Below are positions 19,248-29,494 of a stretch of DNA of 64,000 nucleotides, piece by piece. The position numbers were made by a program, and so were the translations under genes. Source of the DNA: Haemophilus paracuniculus (GTDB lineage Bacteria > Pseudomonadota > Gammaproteobacteria > Enterobacterales > Pasteurellaceae); assembly GCF_002015115.1 (NCBI RefSeq), contig NZ_MUYA01000007.1, positions 1-64,000 on the forward strand, written 5' to 3'. The first letter of the stretch is position 1. Each line of letters opens with the position of its first letter. The notes under the pieces are model-generated. The model was not told the DNA's origin. It searched no databases and saw only the letters and a program-made list of their open reading frames with translations.

Positions 19248-20048
19248 ATGGAAAATCTCTTTACCGCAAACAGCATCATTGCTGAATATTTTTATCTCGG
19301 ATTGGCTCTTCTCGTGATCGCCTCTTTCGTGGCGGGTTACATTGATTCTATCGCAGGTGGGGCAGGGCTGATTTTGATCCCTTCTTTTTTAGCAGTCGGT
19401 TTACCGCCACAACTTGCCTTGGGGCAGGAAAAATTGGTGAGTACGATTGGCACTATTGCGGCGATCAAAAACTTTATGAAAAGTAGCTCGATTATTTGGG
19501 CGATTGTGCCAGTGGGGATTGCGTCCGCTCTGCTCGGGGCTTACATTGGGGCGGAAGTGATTTTGATGTTGCCAACCCACGTGATCAATTATGTGATTTT
19601 CGCTTTCCTACCGCTTGGTTTGTCGGCAACCTTATTCAAAGGCAAATTGATGAAACAGCAAGATGAAGCGGTTGAAATCAAAAAATCCGCAGTGGCAGTC
19701 TTTTTCACTTGCTTGATTGTCGGCTTTTACGATGGCTTTTTCGGACCAGGGACAGGCAGTATTTTCATCATCGCCCTGTTTTTAATCAATAAATTAAGCC
19801 TACTGCAAGCCTCTGCCACCTCAAAAATCTTCAATTTTGCCTCAAATATCGGTGCGTTCGTTTCCTTTATGCTCGCAGGGCAAATGGCGTTTGTAATTGG
19901 GATTCCAATGATTATCGCCAGCTTGCTCGGCAACCACATCGGCAGCCAACACGCCATTAACAGCAACGGCGAAGTGATTAAAAAAGTGTTAGTGATTACG
20001 GTGGTGTTGTTAATGCTTACCGTGGGCTACAAAGCGATTTTCGCTTAA
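19248..20048 (+). CDS. TSUP/TauE-SafE family membrane permease
   Basis: A 266-residue integral membrane protein with about eight hydrophobic segments and the two duplicated family motifs, GYIDSIAGGAGLILIPSFL (residues 30-48) and GFYDGFFGPGTGSIFIIAL (residues 164-182). It resembles E. coli YfcA. Members move sulfur-containing or organic anions; the substrate here cannot be told from sequence. AAAAGGAAAGTAAA precedes the ATG. It is flanked by terminators, so it is probably monocistronic and not part of the following trp unit. Confidence 0.88.
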   Translation: MENLFTANSIIAEYFYLGLALLVIASFVAGYIDSIAGGAGLILIPSFLAVGLPPQLALGQEKLVSTIGTIAAIKNFMKSSSIIWAIVPVGIASALLGAYIGAEVILMLPTHVINYVIFAFLPLGLSATLFKGKLMKQQDEAVEIKKSAVAVFFTCLIVGFYDGFFGPGTGSIFIIALFLINKLSLLQASATSKIFNFASNIGAFVSFMLAGQMAFVIGIPMIIASLLGNHIGSQHAINSNGEVIKKVLVITVVLLMLTVGYKAIFA

Positions 20049-20054
20049 TCAACA

Positions 20055-20080
20055 TAAGGGCAAAAAAGCCCTTATTTTTT
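20055..20080 (+). terminator. terminator of the TSUP permease gene
   Basis: TAAGGGC/GCCCTTA with an A6 loop followed by T6, seven bases after the stop codon. Confidence 0.9.
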
Positions 20081-20100
20081 ACTTGCATATCAGTGAATTT

Positions 20101-20120
20101 TGTACTACTTTAATAGTACA
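20101..20120. promoter_or_regulatory. TrpR-type operator of ydfG-trpBA
   Basis: TGTACTACTTTAATAGTACA is a perfect 7-bp inverted repeat with 6-bp spacer that fits the TrpR operator pattern TGTACT-N8-AGTACA. It overlaps a likely -10 box (TTTAAT) and lies 22 bases before ydfG. A second, nearly identical site precedes aroG (53578-53597), and trpR itself is in this window. Confidence 0.85.
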
Positions 20121-20141
20121 TTTTTAGAGAGGAACAGCACA

Positions 20142-20891
20142 ATGAAAACCGCATTAGTAACAGGGGCAACCGCAGGATTTGGGTTAGCCATTTGCAAATT
20201 ATTGATTAAATCAGGTTACAAAGTGATCGGCACGGGCAGACGAGCCGAGCGTTTAGCGGCGTTAAAAACTGAACTCGGCGACAATTTCCTACCGCTTGTT
20301 TTTGATGTGAGCGATGAAAAAGCCACCGAAACCGCCCTCAACAACCGCCCAGCAGGTTGGCAAGCGGTCGATTTGTTGGTAAATAATGCAGGGCTTGCCT
20401 TGGGCTTAGAGCCAGCCCACCAAGCCAATTTGCAGGATTGGTATCAGATGATCGACACCAACATCAAAGGCTTAGTAACCGTTACTCGTTTGATTTTGCC
20501 TGAAATGGTGGCTCGCAACGAGGGGCATATCATCAACCTAGGTTCAATCGCAGGCAACTATCCCTACCCTGGTGGCAACGTTTACGGCGGCACCAAGGCT
20601 TTCGTGAAACAATTCAGCCTTAACCTGCGTGCCGATTTAGCAGGCACGGCGGTGCGAGTGAGCAACGTTGAACCAGGTTTATGTGGTGGCACGGAATTTT
20701 CTAACGTCCGCTTCAAAGGCGATGACGCCAAAGCCGCCAAAGTTTACGAAAACGTGCAATATGTTACCCCAGAAGACATCGCCAACATCGTGCTATGGCT
20801 CAACCAACAGCCACCGCACGTAAATATCAACCGTATTGAAGTAATGCCAACCGCTCAGAGTTTTTCACCGTTGGCGGTAAATCGGGGATAA
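20142..20891 (+). CDS. ydfG: NADP-dependent 3-hydroxy acid dehydrogenase YdfG (SDR family)
   Basis: A 249-residue short-chain dehydrogenase, very close to E. coli YdfG (248 residues), which oxidises L-allo-threonine and 3-hydroxy acids and reduces malonic semialdehyde. It has the cofactor motif TGATAGFG (residues 7-14), NNAGLALG, and the catalytic set Ser (NLGSIAG), Tyr and Lys (YGGTK). The start at 20142 is placed after GAGAGGA; an in-frame extension upstream would overlap the operator. It is the first gene in the ydfG-trpB-trpA unit and lies directly behind a TrpR-type operator, so it is probably a member of the tryptophan regulon although it has no known step in tryptophan synthesis. Confidence 0.93.
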   Translation: MKTALVTGATAGFGLAICKLLIKSGYKVIGTGRRAERLAALKTELGDNFLPLVFDVSDEKATETALNNRPAGWQAVDLLVNNAGLALGLEPAHQANLQDWYQMIDTNIKGLVTVTRLILPEMVARNEGHIINLGSIAGNYPYPGGNVYGGTKAFVKQFSLNLRADLAGTAVRVSNVEPGLCGGTEFSNVRFKGDDAKAAKVYENVQYVTPEDIANIVLWLNQQPPHVNINRIEVMPTAQSFSPLAVNRG

Positions 20892-20900
20892 CAAACAAAA

Positions 20901-20949
20901 AGGACGCCAGCGTGGCGTCCCTACGTAGGGACACGATGCTCGTGTCCCT
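20901..20949. repeat. GGACGCC/GGGAC double-hairpin intergenic repeat, copy 1
   Basis: Two palindromes, GGACGCCA-GCG-TGGCGTCC (20902-20920) and GGGACACGA-TGC-TCGTGTCCC (20928-20948), are joined by CTACGTAG and followed by an uptake-signal core. It lies inside the ydfG-trpB gap and has a close copy at 31334-31381. Confidence 0.85.
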
Positions 20950-21015
20950 CAAACAAGCGGTAAGATTTACCCAAATTCATATCATAAGAAAAATTTAAAT
21001 AAAGGAAATTCAATT

Positions 21016-22206
21016 ATGTCAGCCACACTTCTTAACCCTTACTTCGGGGAATTTGGGGGTATGTATGTTCCCGAAATTCTCGTGCCTGTTTTGAAAGAGC
21101 TGGAACAGGCGTTTGTGGGCGCTCGTCAAGATCCGCAATTCCAAGCGGAATTTGCCGATTTGCTGAAAAATTACGCAGGTCGCCCAACGGCTTTGACCCT
21201 CTGCCAAAATCTGACCAAAGGGACGAAAACCAAGCTCTACCTCAAACGTGAAGATCTGTTGCACGGTGGGGCGCATAAAACCAACCAAGTGCTAGGGCAG
21301 GTGTTGCTCGCCAAGCGAATGGGCAAAACTCGCATTATTGCCGAAACAGGGGCTGGGCAGCACGGTGTAGCAACGGCGTTAGCCTGTGCGATGTTGGGGA
21401 TTCCGTGCCGCATTTATATGGGAGCGAAAGATGTGGAACGCCAGTCGCCGAATGTGTTCCGAATGAAGCTAATGGGGGCGGAAGTTGTGCCAGTTGAGAA
21501 AGGTTCTTGCTCACTGAAAGATGCCTGTTGCGAGGCGATGCGTGATTGGGCGGCGAATTACGAAACCACCCACTATCTGATCGGCACGGCGGCAGGGCCG
21601 CACCCTGTGCCGACCATTGTGCGAGAATTCCAAAAAATGATCGGCGAGGAAACCAAACGCCAAGTGCAAGAGCGTGAGGGGCGTTTGCCCGATGCGGTGA
21701 TCGCCTGCGTAGGCGGTGGCTCGAATGCGATTGGAATGTTTGCCGATTTTATTGAGGAAAAATCTGTCCGCTTGATCGGGGTTGAGCCAGCAGGCAAGGG
21801 GATTGAAACGGGCGAACACGGTGCGCCACTCAAACACGGCACAACGGGGATCTACTTCGGAATGAAATCGCCGATTATGCAAACCGCAGACGGTCAAATT
21901 GAGGAATCCTACTCAATTTCCGCAGGGTTGGATTTCCCGTCAGTCGGGCCGCAACACGCTCATCTCAATGCGATTGGTCGGGCGGAATATGTCTCGATTA
22001 CCGACCAAGAGGCGTTGGACGCTTTCCAAGCCCTCGCACGCAATGAGGGGATCATTCCTGCGTTAGAATCTTCGCACGCCCTTGCCTATGCGTTGAAATT
22101 GATCGCCCAAAATCCAGACAAAGAGCAGTTGCTGGTGGTAAACCTCTCGGGGCGTGGCGATAAAGATATTTTTACTGTCGATAAAATTTTAAATGGGGGT
22201 GCATAA
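21016..22206 (+). CDS. trpB: tryptophan synthase beta chain
   Basis: A 396-residue PLP enzyme that condenses indole with serine to give tryptophan, working as an alpha2-beta2 complex with TrpA. The PLP lysine is Lys88 in HGGAHKTNQ; the substrate loop ETGAGQHG and the phosphate-binding GGGSNAIG motif are intact. AAAGGAAATTCAATT precedes the ATG. The stop codon overlaps the trpA start by one base. A 124-bp gap with a double hairpin separates it from ydfG. The other trp genes (trpEGDC) are not in the window, in agreement with the split trp operon of H. influenzae. Confidence 0.97.
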   Translation: MSATLLNPYFGEFGGMYVPEILVPVLKELEQAFVGARQDPQFQAEFADLLKNYAGRPTALTLCQNLTKGTKTKLYLKREDLLHGGAHKTNQVLGQVLLAKRMGKTRIIAETGAGQHGVATALACAMLGIPCRIYMGAKDVERQSPNVFRMKLMGAEVVPVEKGSCSLKDACCEAMRDWAANYETTHYLIGTAAGPHPVPTIVREFQKMIGEETKRQVQEREGRLPDAVIACVGGGSNAIGMFADFIEEKSVRLIGVEPAGKGIETGEHGAPLKHGTTGIYFGMKSPIMQTADGQIEESYSISAGLDFPSVGPQHAHLNAIGRAEYVSITDQEALDAFQALARNEGIIPALESSHALAYALKLIAQNPDKEQLLVVNLSGRGDKDIFTVDKILNGGA

Positions 22207-23015
22207 TGAGCCGTTTTGACCGTCTTTTCCAACAATTAAAAGCCCAAAATCAAGGGGCGTTCGTGCCGTTTGTAACCCTGTGCGATCCCGATTTTGATCG
22301 TTCCTTTGAAATCATCGAAACCTTGATCGCCAACGGGGCGGACGCTTTGGAACTCGGCTTTCCGTTTTCCGATCCTTTGTTAGACGGCGAAGTGATCCAA
22401 GCCGCTAACAAACGTGCGTTAGACGCAGGTTACAGCACTGCCGCCTGTTTTGAGCTAATCGCCAAAGTGCGAGCCAAATATCCAGAAATCCCAATCGGCT
22501 TGTTGCTCTGTGCCAACCTCGTATTTGTGCCGAGCCAAACTCAATTTTTCGAGCGTTGTAAGCAGGTTGGTGTGGACGCAGTATTGATTGCCGATTTGCC
22601 AGTGTTGGCGGCGGAAGAATTTATCCACGATGCTAAACAGCAGGGCATTCAGCCTGTGTTTATTTGTCCGCCGAATGCGGATCAAGCCACCATTGAGCGG
22701 ATCGCCGAATTGACCGAGGGCTACACTTACCTCGTTTCTCGTTCGGGGGTAACTAGTGCCGAAAATCAGCAAAATGCGAAAAACCTTGATAATTTGGTGG
22801 AACGCCTGAAACAAGCCAATGCCGCCCCAATTTTGCAAGGGTTCGGCATCGCCCAACCGCAACAAGTGAAAGATGCTCTCAAACTCGGGGCGGACGGGGC
22901 GATTTCAGGCTCGGCAATCGTCAAAATCATCGAACGCAATTTGGACAACCAAGCCAAATTGGTGCAAGATCTGGGCGATTTTGTGCGAGCGATGAAAAAT
23001 GCCACCGTGTTATAA
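22206..23015 (+). CDS. trpA: tryptophan synthase alpha chain
   Basis: A 269-residue TIM-barrel enzyme that cleaves indole-3-glycerol phosphate to indole, which is channelled to TrpB. The catalytic residues Glu49 ([10 protein letters not shown]) and Asp60 are present, as is the phosphate-binding [12 protein letters not shown] segment near residue 230. Length equals E. coli TrpA (268). It is translationally coupled to trpB by the TAATG overlap. A TATAAT overlaps its stop codon (23011-23016) but no good -35 is visible, so whether sapD has its own promoter is open. Confidence 0.97.
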   Translation: MSRFDRLFQQLKAQNQGAFVPFVTLCDPDFDRSFEIIETLIANGADALELGFPFSDPLLDGEVIQAANKRALDAGYSTAACFELIAKVRAKYPEIPIGLLLCANLVFVPSQTQFFERCKQVGVDAVLIADLPVLAAEEFIHDAKQQGIQPVFICPPNADQATIERIAELTEGYTYLVSRSGVTSAENQQNAKNLDNLVERLKQANAAPILQGFGIAQPQQVKDALKLGADGAISGSAIVKIIERNLDNQAKLVQDLGDFVRAMKNATVL

Positions 23016-23051
23016 TTCCTCTCGTCAAAATAAATTGAGTTAGGAACTATT

Positions 23052-24089
23052 ATGCCATTGTTAGATATTCGCCATTTAAGCATTGAAATTGATTCGCCCG
23101 AGGGGCGGATCAAAATGGTGGACAATATCAATTTAACCCTTGATGAGGGGGAAATTTGTGGGCTAGTGGGCGAGTCGGGGTCGGGCAAGAGCTTGATCGC
23201 CAAAGTGATTTGCGGGGTGCTGAAAGACGAATGGATCGTTACCGCCGACCGCTTTCGCTTTAACGATGTGGAACTGCTGAAACTTTCCCCCTATCAACGG
23301 CGAAAAGTAGTGGGGGATCAGATCGCAATGATCTTCCAAGAAGCCTTGGCGAGCCTAAACCCAAGCCAAACCATCGGCAAACAGCTCACGCAAGCGATCC
23401 GTTTTAAGGGAAAATGGTGGCAATGGTTCGGCTGGAAGAAAAAACGGGCGATTGAGCTGCTGCACCGCGTGGGGATTCGCGACCACCAAGACATTATGCA
23501 AAGCTACCCGAGCGATATTACCGAGGGCGAAGCCCAAAAAGTGATGATCGCAATGGCGGTGGCGAATCAGCCTCGCTTGCTGGTGGCGGACGAGCCGACC
23601 AACACAATGGAAGCCACCACCCAACTGCAAATTTACCGTTTGCTATCCAGTATGAATAAAAACCTCGGCACGTCCATTTTGCTGGTCAGCAACGATATGC
23701 GAAGTATTGAGGCGTGGGTGGATTCCTACAACGTGCTTTATTGCGGTCAAACGGTGGAAATCGCCGATAAATCGACCATTCTTGAAAAACCGTTCCACCC
23801 TTACACTTCGGTGCTATTGCATAGCGTGCCAGATTTCTCGCAGCCGATTGCGTTCAAAAGCCCGCTCAACACCTTAAAAGGCACTGTGCCGATGTTGAAA
23901 GATATGCCCATCGGCTGTCGGCTAGGTCCACGTTGCCCTTTCGCTCAAAAAAAATGCGTGCAAAAACCCCCGTTACGCAAATTCAAACAGCGAGAATTTG
24001 CTTGCCATTTTCCGATCAATTTTCGCGAGCAAAATTTCCTCAAAAAGAATGAATTTGAACCTGTGGTGGTAGGCGAAAGCCACGAATAA
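23052..24089 (+). CDS. sapD: peptide transport ATP-binding protein SapD
   Basis: A 345-residue ABC ATPase, clearly the SapD subunit of the Sap antimicrobial-peptide/putrescine uptake system (similar to E. coli SapD along its length, including the C-terminal IGCRLGPRCPFAQKKC motif of the Opp/Dpp class). Walker A is GESGSGKS (residues 40-47) and Walker B LLVADEPT. The signature is ITEGE rather than LSGGQ, as in other SapD proteins, but the switch histidine is replaced by asparagine (VSNDM, Asn214), which may weaken ATP hydrolysis. sapA, sapB, sapC and sapF are not adjacent; it stands 36 bases after trpA. In E. coli SapD also supports Trk potassium uptake, a role it could fulfil alone. Confidence 0.9.
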   Translation: MPLLDIRHLSIEIDSPEGRIKMVDNINLTLDEGEICGLVGESGSGKSLIAKVICGVLKDEWIVTADRFRFNDVELLKLSPYQRRKVVGDQIAMIFQEALASLNPSQTIGKQLTQAIRFKGKWWQWFGWKKKRAIELLHRVGIRDHQDIMQSYPSDITEGEAQKVMIAMAVANQPRLLVADEPTNTMEATTQLQIYRLLSSMNKNLGTSILLVSNDMRSIEAWVDSYNVLYCGQTVEIADKSTILEKPFHPYTSVLLHSVPDFSQPIAFKSPLNTLKGTVPMLKDMPIGCRLGPRCPFAQKKCVQKPPLRKFKQREFACHFPINFREQNFLKKNEFEPVVVGESHE

Positions 24090-24091
24090 AT

Positions 24092-24133
24092 AAGCGGTCA
24101 GATCCTGAAAAATTTCACGATCTGACCGCTTGT
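24092..24133. terminator. sapD/nitroreductase bidirectional terminator
   Basis: A perfect 13-bp stem AAGCGGTCAGATC/GATCTGACCGCTT with a 14-nt loop between convergent genes. Both arms are extended uptake-signal cores. Confidence 0.85.
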
Positions 24134-24146
24134 CTTAGTGAGGGAA

Positions 24147-24809
24147 TTATTTCACCCACTGCACGATTTCGTCCATCGCTTTACGGCTTTTTCGCTTAAT
24201 CTCTTTGGCTCGGTAGCCGAATGTAACCATACAAGACACACCGTAATCGTTCGGATCGACCAAGCCTTCTTCAACTAAAATCTGATTTACCGCATCGTAG
24301 CTAAAACCCTCAATCTGGCAAGAATCGATCCCAATCAACGCCGCCCCGCTCATCATATTGCCGAGGGCGATGTAAGTTTGCTTGCACGCCCAATCGAAAA
24401 GGGTGCGTTCATTGTCGGCGATGTGAGCATCTTCCGTTTGGAACGATTTATATTTCGCCATTCCCTGAGCGATCTGTTCCTCACTCAACCCACGGCGTTC
24501 CAATACCTTGCGGAAATAATCGGAATCGTAGCGAGCGTTTTTCTTCGCTAAAATCACCACCAAATGACTGCAATCGTCCACCTGTGTCGCCATTCCCCAA
24601 CTCACGGGCTTTAATTTTTGGCGAAGTTCAGGATTTTGCACAATCAAGAATTTCCACGGTTCAGACCCCACCGAACTCGGCGACAACCGTGCCAATTCCA
24701 AAATATAAGCAAAATCTTCCTCGCTAATTTTCTTGGCAGGATCATAAGCTCGACAAGCCGAACGAAACTGAAACGCATCAAGCACCTGTTGTTTTTGAAT
24801 GTTAAACAT
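24147..24809 (-). CDS. NAD(P)H-dependent nitroreductase family protein
   Basis: A 220-residue flavoprotein of the NfsB-like nitroreductase family (FMN-dependent reduction of quinones and nitro compounds). It has the N-terminal FRSACRAYDP and LSPSSVGSEPWKF segments that contact FMN, and the C-terminal GYRAKEIKRKSRK tail typical of this subgroup. It lies alone between sapD (convergent) and polA (divergent). Because the nfsA gene at 41 kb is broken, this may be the main nitroreductase left in this region. Substrate cannot be assigned. Confidence 0.88.
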   Translation of the reverse strand: MFNIQKQQVLDAFQFRSACRAYDPAKKISEEDFAYILELARLSPSSVGSEPWKFLIVQNPELRQKLKPVSWGMATQVDDCSHLVVILAKKNARYDSDYFRKVLERRGLSEEQIAQGMAKYKSFQTEDAHIADNERTLFDWACKQTYIALGNMMSGAALIGIDSCQIEGFSYDAVNQILVEEGLVDPNDYGVSCMVTFGYRAKEIKRKSRKAMDEIVQWVK

Positions 24810-25006
24810 CGTCTTTCCTCAAAGGTTAAAAAATTGGGGGAATTATACGAAATCTTTGGGGATTTTGCTCGCTTATATTAAGAGCAAAAACTTTAAAATT
24901 TCGTGAAATCCCACCGCTTGCCAGCTTTATTTAGCGAAACAAAAGAAAAGTAACACACGATCCTGTATAATCCCCCCACTTCTGACTAGCAAATAAGAGA
25001 ATTAAA

Positions 25007-27859
25007 ATGGCAACCATTGCGAAAAATCCCCTTGTGTTGGTGGACGGGTCGTCCTACCTTTACCGTGCGTTTCACGCCTTTCCGCCACTGACGAACTCGC
25101 AGGGCAAGCCGACAGGGGCAATGTATGGGGTGTTGAATATGCTGAAAAGTCTGATCGCACAAGTTGAGCCGAGCCATATTGCTGTGGTGTTTGATGCGAA
25201 AGGCAAGACTTTTCGTGATAAACTTTATGAACAGTATAAATCCCACCGTCCGCCGATGCCCGATGAGTTGCGTTCGCAAATTCAGCCGTTGCATACCATT
25301 ATCCGCGCCTTGGGGATTCCGCTGTTGTCCGTTGAGGGTGTTGAGGCGGACGATGTGATCGGCACGCTGGCGGTGCAGGCGGCGAACGCCGGCAAAGATG
25401 TGCTGATCAGCACGGGCGATAAGGATATGGCACAATTAGTGAACGATCATATTATGTTGATCAACACGATGAATAATACGCTACTCGACCGTGAGGGTGT
25501 AATTGAGAAATATGGGATTCCGCCCGAATTTATCATTGATTACCTCGCCTTGCAGGGCGACAGTTCCGATAATATCCCTGGGGTGAAAGGGGTGGGTGAG
25601 AAAACGGCGTTGGCGTTGTTGCAGGGCATCGGCGGATTGCAGGCGATTTTCGCTAACCTCGACAAAGTGGCGGAACTCGGTTTCCGTGGGGCAAAAACTT
25701 TCGCCCCGAAATTAGAGGCGGGCAGAGCCGATGCGGAACTTTCCTATACCCTCGCCACCATTAAAACGGACGTTGCCCTTGATGTTCGCCACGATCAACT
25801 TTTAACCGAACCGCAACAACGTGAGCAGTTGATTGAGCTGTTTGAGCGTTATGAATTCAAGCGTTGGCTGAACGAGGTGCGAGACAACGCTAACCCTGTT
25901 ACTCAAACCGCTGCCGAAAAAGTGCCGAATAATTATCAAGCCACGCAAGCGGTCGGATCTTCGCCAATTTCTGCAAAAATTCAGATTGATCGCACCGCTT
26001 ACCAAACCGTCGATAGCCCGAAATTATTGGGCGAATGGTTGGAAAAATTGCAACAGGCGAAGCAAGTGGCGATGGATACGGAAACCGACAGCCTCGATCC
26101 GATGTTGGCGAATCTTGTTGGCATTTCTTTCGCCCTTGAAAATGGCGAGGCGTGCTACATTCCGTTGGGGCATACTCAACGCAAAGATGAACCGATGCAG
26201 TTTGATTTGTTGGCGGACGATCAAGAGGCGACCGTGAGCAAGGAACTTGTGCCAAACCAGCTTGATTTAGCTGACACCCTCGCCAAATTGAAGCCGATTT
26301 TAACTAATCCGCAGATCGCCAAAATTGGGCAGAATCTCAAATATGATCTGACGATTTTTGCCAACCACGGCATTGAGGTGCAAGGGGTGGCGTTTGATAC
26401 GATGTTGCAATCTTACGTCCTCGACAGCACGGGACGGCACAATATGGACGCCCTCGCCGAACGTTATTTAGGACATCAAACCATTGCGTTTGAAGATTTG
26501 GCAGGCAAGGGTAAAAATCAGCTCACCTTCGATCAAATTGCGATCCCGCAAGCGACCGAATACGCCGCCGAAGATGCCGACATCACAATGAAATTGCACC
26601 AAACTTTGTGGGCGAATTTGCAAGCCGAGCCGAGCCTCGTCAAATTATTCAACGAAATTGAAATGCCGTTGGTGGGCGTGCTTTCTCGGATTGAACGCAA
26701 CGGGGTGCGGATTGACGCAAAAAAATTGGCGGAACAATCCGCTGAAATTGCCACACGTTTGATTGAGCTGGAACAGCAAGTACATCAAGCGGCGGGCGAA
26801 GTGTTTAACCTCGCTTCCACCAAACAACTGCAAGAGATTTTATTCCAAAAATTGGGCTTGCCTGTGTTGAAGAAAACCCCGAAAGGGGCGGCTTCCACCA
26901 ACGAGGAAGTGTTGGAAGAGCTGGCTCAAATGGGGCATCTCGTGCCGAAATTGCTGATCGAACATCGTGGATTGAGCAAACTCAAATCGACCTACACCGA
27001 CAAACTACCACAGATGATTAACCCAAAAACAGGGCGGGTGCATACCTCTTATCATCAAGCGGTAACGGCAACGGGGCGGCTTTCTTCAAGCGATCCGAAC
27101 CTGCAAAATATTCCGATCCGCAACGAAGAGGGCAGACGGATTCGCCAAGCCTTTATTCCGCGAGATGGCTACAAAATTGTGGCGGCGGACTATTCGCAAA
27201 TCGAGCTTCGCATAATGGCACATCTCGCCAACGATGAGGGAATGATCAAGGCATTCGCCGAGGGGAAGGATATTCACCGTTCCACCGCGGCGGAAATTTT
27301 TGGCGTGCCGTTGGCGGATGTAACCAGCGAACAACGCCGTAGTGCCAAAGCGATCAACTTCGGGCTGATTTACGGAATGTCGGCGTTTGGCTTGGCAAAT
27401 CAACTCGGGATTAGCCGCAGCGAAGCCCAAACCTATATGGATCGCTACTTCCAACGCTACCCGAACGTGCAGCAATTTATGTTGGACATTCGCGAAAAAG
27501 CGGCGGAATTGGGCTATGTAGAAACCCTGTTCGGTCGCCGTTTGTATCTGCCCGATATTCGTTCCAGTAACCAAATGCGGAAAAAAGCTGCCGAACGTGT
27601 AGCGATCAACGCCCCAATGCAAGGCACGGCTGCCGATATTATCAAGGTGGCAATGATCGGGATTGACCAACAGATCGCTGATCAAACGGATATTCAAATG
27701 ATTATGCAGGTACACGATGAATTGGTGTTTGAAGTGAAAGCGGACAAAATCGACCATTATTCTGCCCTGATTAAAGCCGAAATGGAAAAAGCCATTGCCC
27801 TCAAAGTGCCACTGATCGCCGAAGTGGGCGTGGGTGAGAATTGGGATGAGGCACACTAA
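25007..27859 (+). CDS. polA: DNA polymerase I
   Basis: A 950-residue three-domain enzyme for Okazaki-fragment maturation and repair. The N-terminal 5'-3' exonuclease (residues 1-290) starts with [18 protein letters not shown]. The 3'-5' exonuclease keeps the acidic DTETDSLD motif, and the polymerase domain keeps motif A ([11 protein letters not shown]), the O-helix ([19 protein letters not shown]) and motif C (QVHDELVF). It is 22 residues longer than E. coli PolA (928), the extra length being in the linker after the 5' nuclease and in the 3'-5' exonuclease domain. A TATAAT box lies at 24966-24971. The rhuM gene follows 16 bases later on the same strand and may be co-transcribed. Confidence 0.97.
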   Translation: MATIAKNPLVLVDGSSYLYRAFHAFPPLTNSQGKPTGAMYGVLNMLKSLIAQVEPSHIAVVFDAKGKTFRDKLYEQYKSHRPPMPDELRSQIQPLHTIIRALGIPLLSVEGVEADDVIGTLAVQAANAGKDVLISTGDKDMAQLVNDHIMLINTMNNTLLDREGVIEKYGIPPEFIIDYLALQGDSSDNIPGVKGVGEKTALALLQGIGGLQAIFANLDKVAELGFRGAKTFAPKLEAGRADAELSYTLATIKTDVALDVRHDQLLTEPQQREQLIELFERYEFKRWLNEVRDNANPVTQTAAEKVPNNYQATQAVGSSPISAKIQIDRTAYQTVDSPKLLGEWLEKLQQAKQVAMDTETDSLDPMLANLVGISFALENGEACYIPLGHTQRKDEPMQFDLLADDQEATVSKELVPNQLDLADTLAKLKPILTNPQIAKIGQNLKYDLTIFANHGIEVQGVAFDTMLQSYVLDSTGRHNMDALAERYLGHQTIAFEDLAGKGKNQLTFDQIAIPQATEYAAEDADITMKLHQTLWANLQAEPSLVKLFNEIEMPLVGVLSRIERNGVRIDAKKLAEQSAEIATRLIELEQQVHQAAGEVFNLASTKQLQEILFQKLGLPVLKKTPKGAASTNEEVLEELAQMGHLVPKLLIEHRGLSKLKSTYTDKLPQMINPKTGRVHTSYHQAVTATGRLSSSDPNLQNIPIRNEEGRRIRQAFIPRDGYKIVAADYSQIELRIMAHLANDEGMIKAFAEGKDIHRSTAAEIFGVPLADVTSEQRRSAKAINFGLIYGMSAFGLANQLGISRSEAQTYMDRYFQRYPNVQQFMLDIREKAAELGYVETLFGRRLYLPDIRSSNQMRKKAAERVAINAPMQGTAADIIKVAMIGIDQQIADQTDIQMIMQVHDELVFEVKADKIDHYSALIKAEMEKAIALKVPLIAEVGVGENWDEAH

Positions 27860-27875
27860 TCCCAAAGGGGGAACA

Positions 27876-28871
27876 ATGTCTGATCTTATTATTTACAACA
27901 CCGAAGACGGCAAAAGTAAAGTCTCACTTTTTGTGCAAGAAAACGAAGTGTGGCTAAGCCAAAATCAACTGGCTGAACTTTTTGATACCTCTGTACGAAA
28001 TGTATCCGAACATATCAAAAATATCTTGCAAGACAATGAGTTAGATGAAAATTCAGTTATGAAAGATTTTTTCATAACTGCCTCTGACGGAAAAAATTAT
28101 CGTGTCAAACACTATGCGTTGGCGATGATTTTAGCCGTGGGATTTCGTGTCCGTAGCCCTCGTGGTGTGCAGTTTCGGCGGTGGGCGAATACCAGCTTAC
28201 GCACCTATTTGGAAAAAGGCTTTTTAATGGACGATGAACGGCTGAAAAATCCAAATGGGCGAGTCGATCATTTTGATGAATTACTAGAACGCATTCGAGA
28301 TATTCGAGCCAGCGAAATGCGGTTTTATCAGAAAGTGCGTGAGTTGTTTAAGTTGTCAAGCGATTACGATAAGACCGACAAAGCCACCGAAATGTTTTTC
28401 GCCGAGGCTCAAAATAAGCTGATTTATGCGGTTACGCAGCAGACTGCCGCTGAGTTAATTTGCAGTCGAGCAAATGCCGATTTGCCGAATATGGGCTTGA
28501 CCAGTTGGCAGGGCGAACGTGTGTTGAAAGCGGACATTATTGTTTCAAAAAATTATCTGAATGAAGATGAAATTGACACCCTCAACCGTCTCACGGTGAT
28601 CTTTTTGGAAAGTGCCGAGTTAAGGGCGAAAAATCGTCAAGATTTGACGTTACGTTTTTGGCAACACCGCATTGATAGTATTATTGAAGACAATGGCTTT
28701 AAAGTGTTGTCAGACAAAGGTTCAACCAGTCGTAAACAGATGGAAATCTTTGTTGATCAGCAATATGCGATCTTCAAACAAAAAAGACGAGAAAAACTTG
28801 CCTTACAAGCCGAACAGGACGATCTTGATACCCTTGAAAACTTGGGTAAAAAAGTGAAATCAGCACGCTAA
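27876..28871 (+). CDS. RhuM family protein
   Basis: A 331-residue protein of the RhuM family (first described on Salmonella pathogenicity island SPI-3; function unknown). It begins with an N-terminal domain (VWLSQNQLAELFDTSVRNVSEHI) that looks like a helix-turn-helix, followed by the conserved FRRWANTSLRTYLEKGF block and a C-terminal coiled, charged region. The start at 27876 follows AAGGGGGAACA. RhuM genes are scattered accessory genes, often beside restriction or other defence genes; here it lies between polA and the convergent cdtABC operon, so the stretch polA-lrp looks like a variable locus. What it does is not known. Confidence 0.85.
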   Translation: MSDLIIYNTEDGKSKVSLFVQENEVWLSQNQLAELFDTSVRNVSEHIKNILQDNELDENSVMKDFFITASDGKNYRVKHYALAMILAVGFRVRSPRGVQFRRWANTSLRTYLEKGFLMDDERLKNPNGRVDHFDELLERIRDIRASEMRFYQKVRELFKLSSDYDKTDKATEMFFAEAQNKLIYAVTQQTAAELICSRANADLPNMGLTSWQGERVLKADIIVSKNYLNEDEIDTLNRLTVIFLESAELRAKNRQDLTLRFWQHRIDSIIEDNGFKVLSDKGSTSRKQMEIFVDQQYAIFKQKRREKLALQAEQDDLDTLENLGKKVKSAR

Positions 28872-28881
28872 ATATGCTATG

Positions 28882-28931
28882 CAAGCGGGTAGATGATTGA
28901 AAATTTTCAGCAATCTACCCGCTTGTTTTTT
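28882..28931. terminator. rhuM/cdtC bidirectional terminator
   Basis: A perfect 13-bp stem (CAAGCGGGTAGAT / ATCTACCCGCTTG, 28882-28925) followed by T6 on the plus strand, between convergent rhuM and cdtC. Confidence 0.85.
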
Positions 28932-28944
28932 AAGTGAAGTGGGA

Positions 28945-29481
28945 TTATTTGGTCGGGGCGGTAAGAAGTTTGCCTTTGCCGAACGGTGGAGTAATCGCCC
29001 AGAGGAATGGCAGTTCTAAAACTTGCCCTTTTAGCGATTTTCCGCAGGGTTCGGTGCTGTAAGTGCGGTAATTACGGCTTACCACACATTCGCCTTGCAG
29101 ATTTTTCATTGCCACCGCACCGCTTTCGGTGGGAATTAGCACGAAAATGCTGTTTTTGGAATCTTGGCAGATTGTTGTGCCTCTGGGGTTGAAGCACAAA
29201 TTCGGCTTTTCCACCACCCGAAACTGTACAAAAATGCCGTTATCTCGTACATCTGCAAAAGATTGTTGCACATCGGGATTCAGCATTTCCCAGTTGATAT
29301 TACGGGGATCGCTAATGCTATATTCATTATTTCGCACAGGTTCGCCCGTCTGCATACTGCGTAAGCTGACTATCGCAGGGGGAATCGAAACCACATCGGG
29401 GTAAGACGTTGGTGGTTCTGACGAAAGGGTGGACGATAGGGGGGCGATAATTAAGCTCAAAAATAATGCGATTTTCTTCAT
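28945..29481 (-). CDS. cdtC: cytolethal distending toxin subunit C
   Basis: A 178-residue secreted subunit that, with CdtA, forms the lectin-like part of the tripartite toxin, binding host cells and delivering CdtB. A signal peptide (about residues 1-20) is followed by a single ricin-type beta-trefoil fold (FVQFRVVEKPNLCFNPRGTTICQDSKNSIFVLIP and a second Cys pair). The start codon at 29481 has AGAGGA seven bases upstream. It is the last gene of cdtABC, 13 bases after cdtB. Length matches the family (about 180-190). Confidence 0.95.
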   Translation of the reverse strand: MKKIALFLSLIIAPLSSTLSSEPPTSYPDVVSIPPAIVSLRSMQTGEPVRNNEYSISDPRNINWEMLNPDVQQSFADVRDNGIFVQFRVVEKPNLCFNPRGTTICQDSKNSIFVLIPTESGAVAMKNLQGECVVSRNYRTYSTEPCGKSLKGQVLELPFLWAITPPFGKGKLLTAPTK

Positions 29482-29494
29482 TGTTTATCCTCTA

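Noticed and set aside
27086..27865. A 259-residue minus-strand frame opposite polA
   Set aside because: It is opposite a strongly conserved polymerase domain and has no start signals; a shadow of biased codon use.
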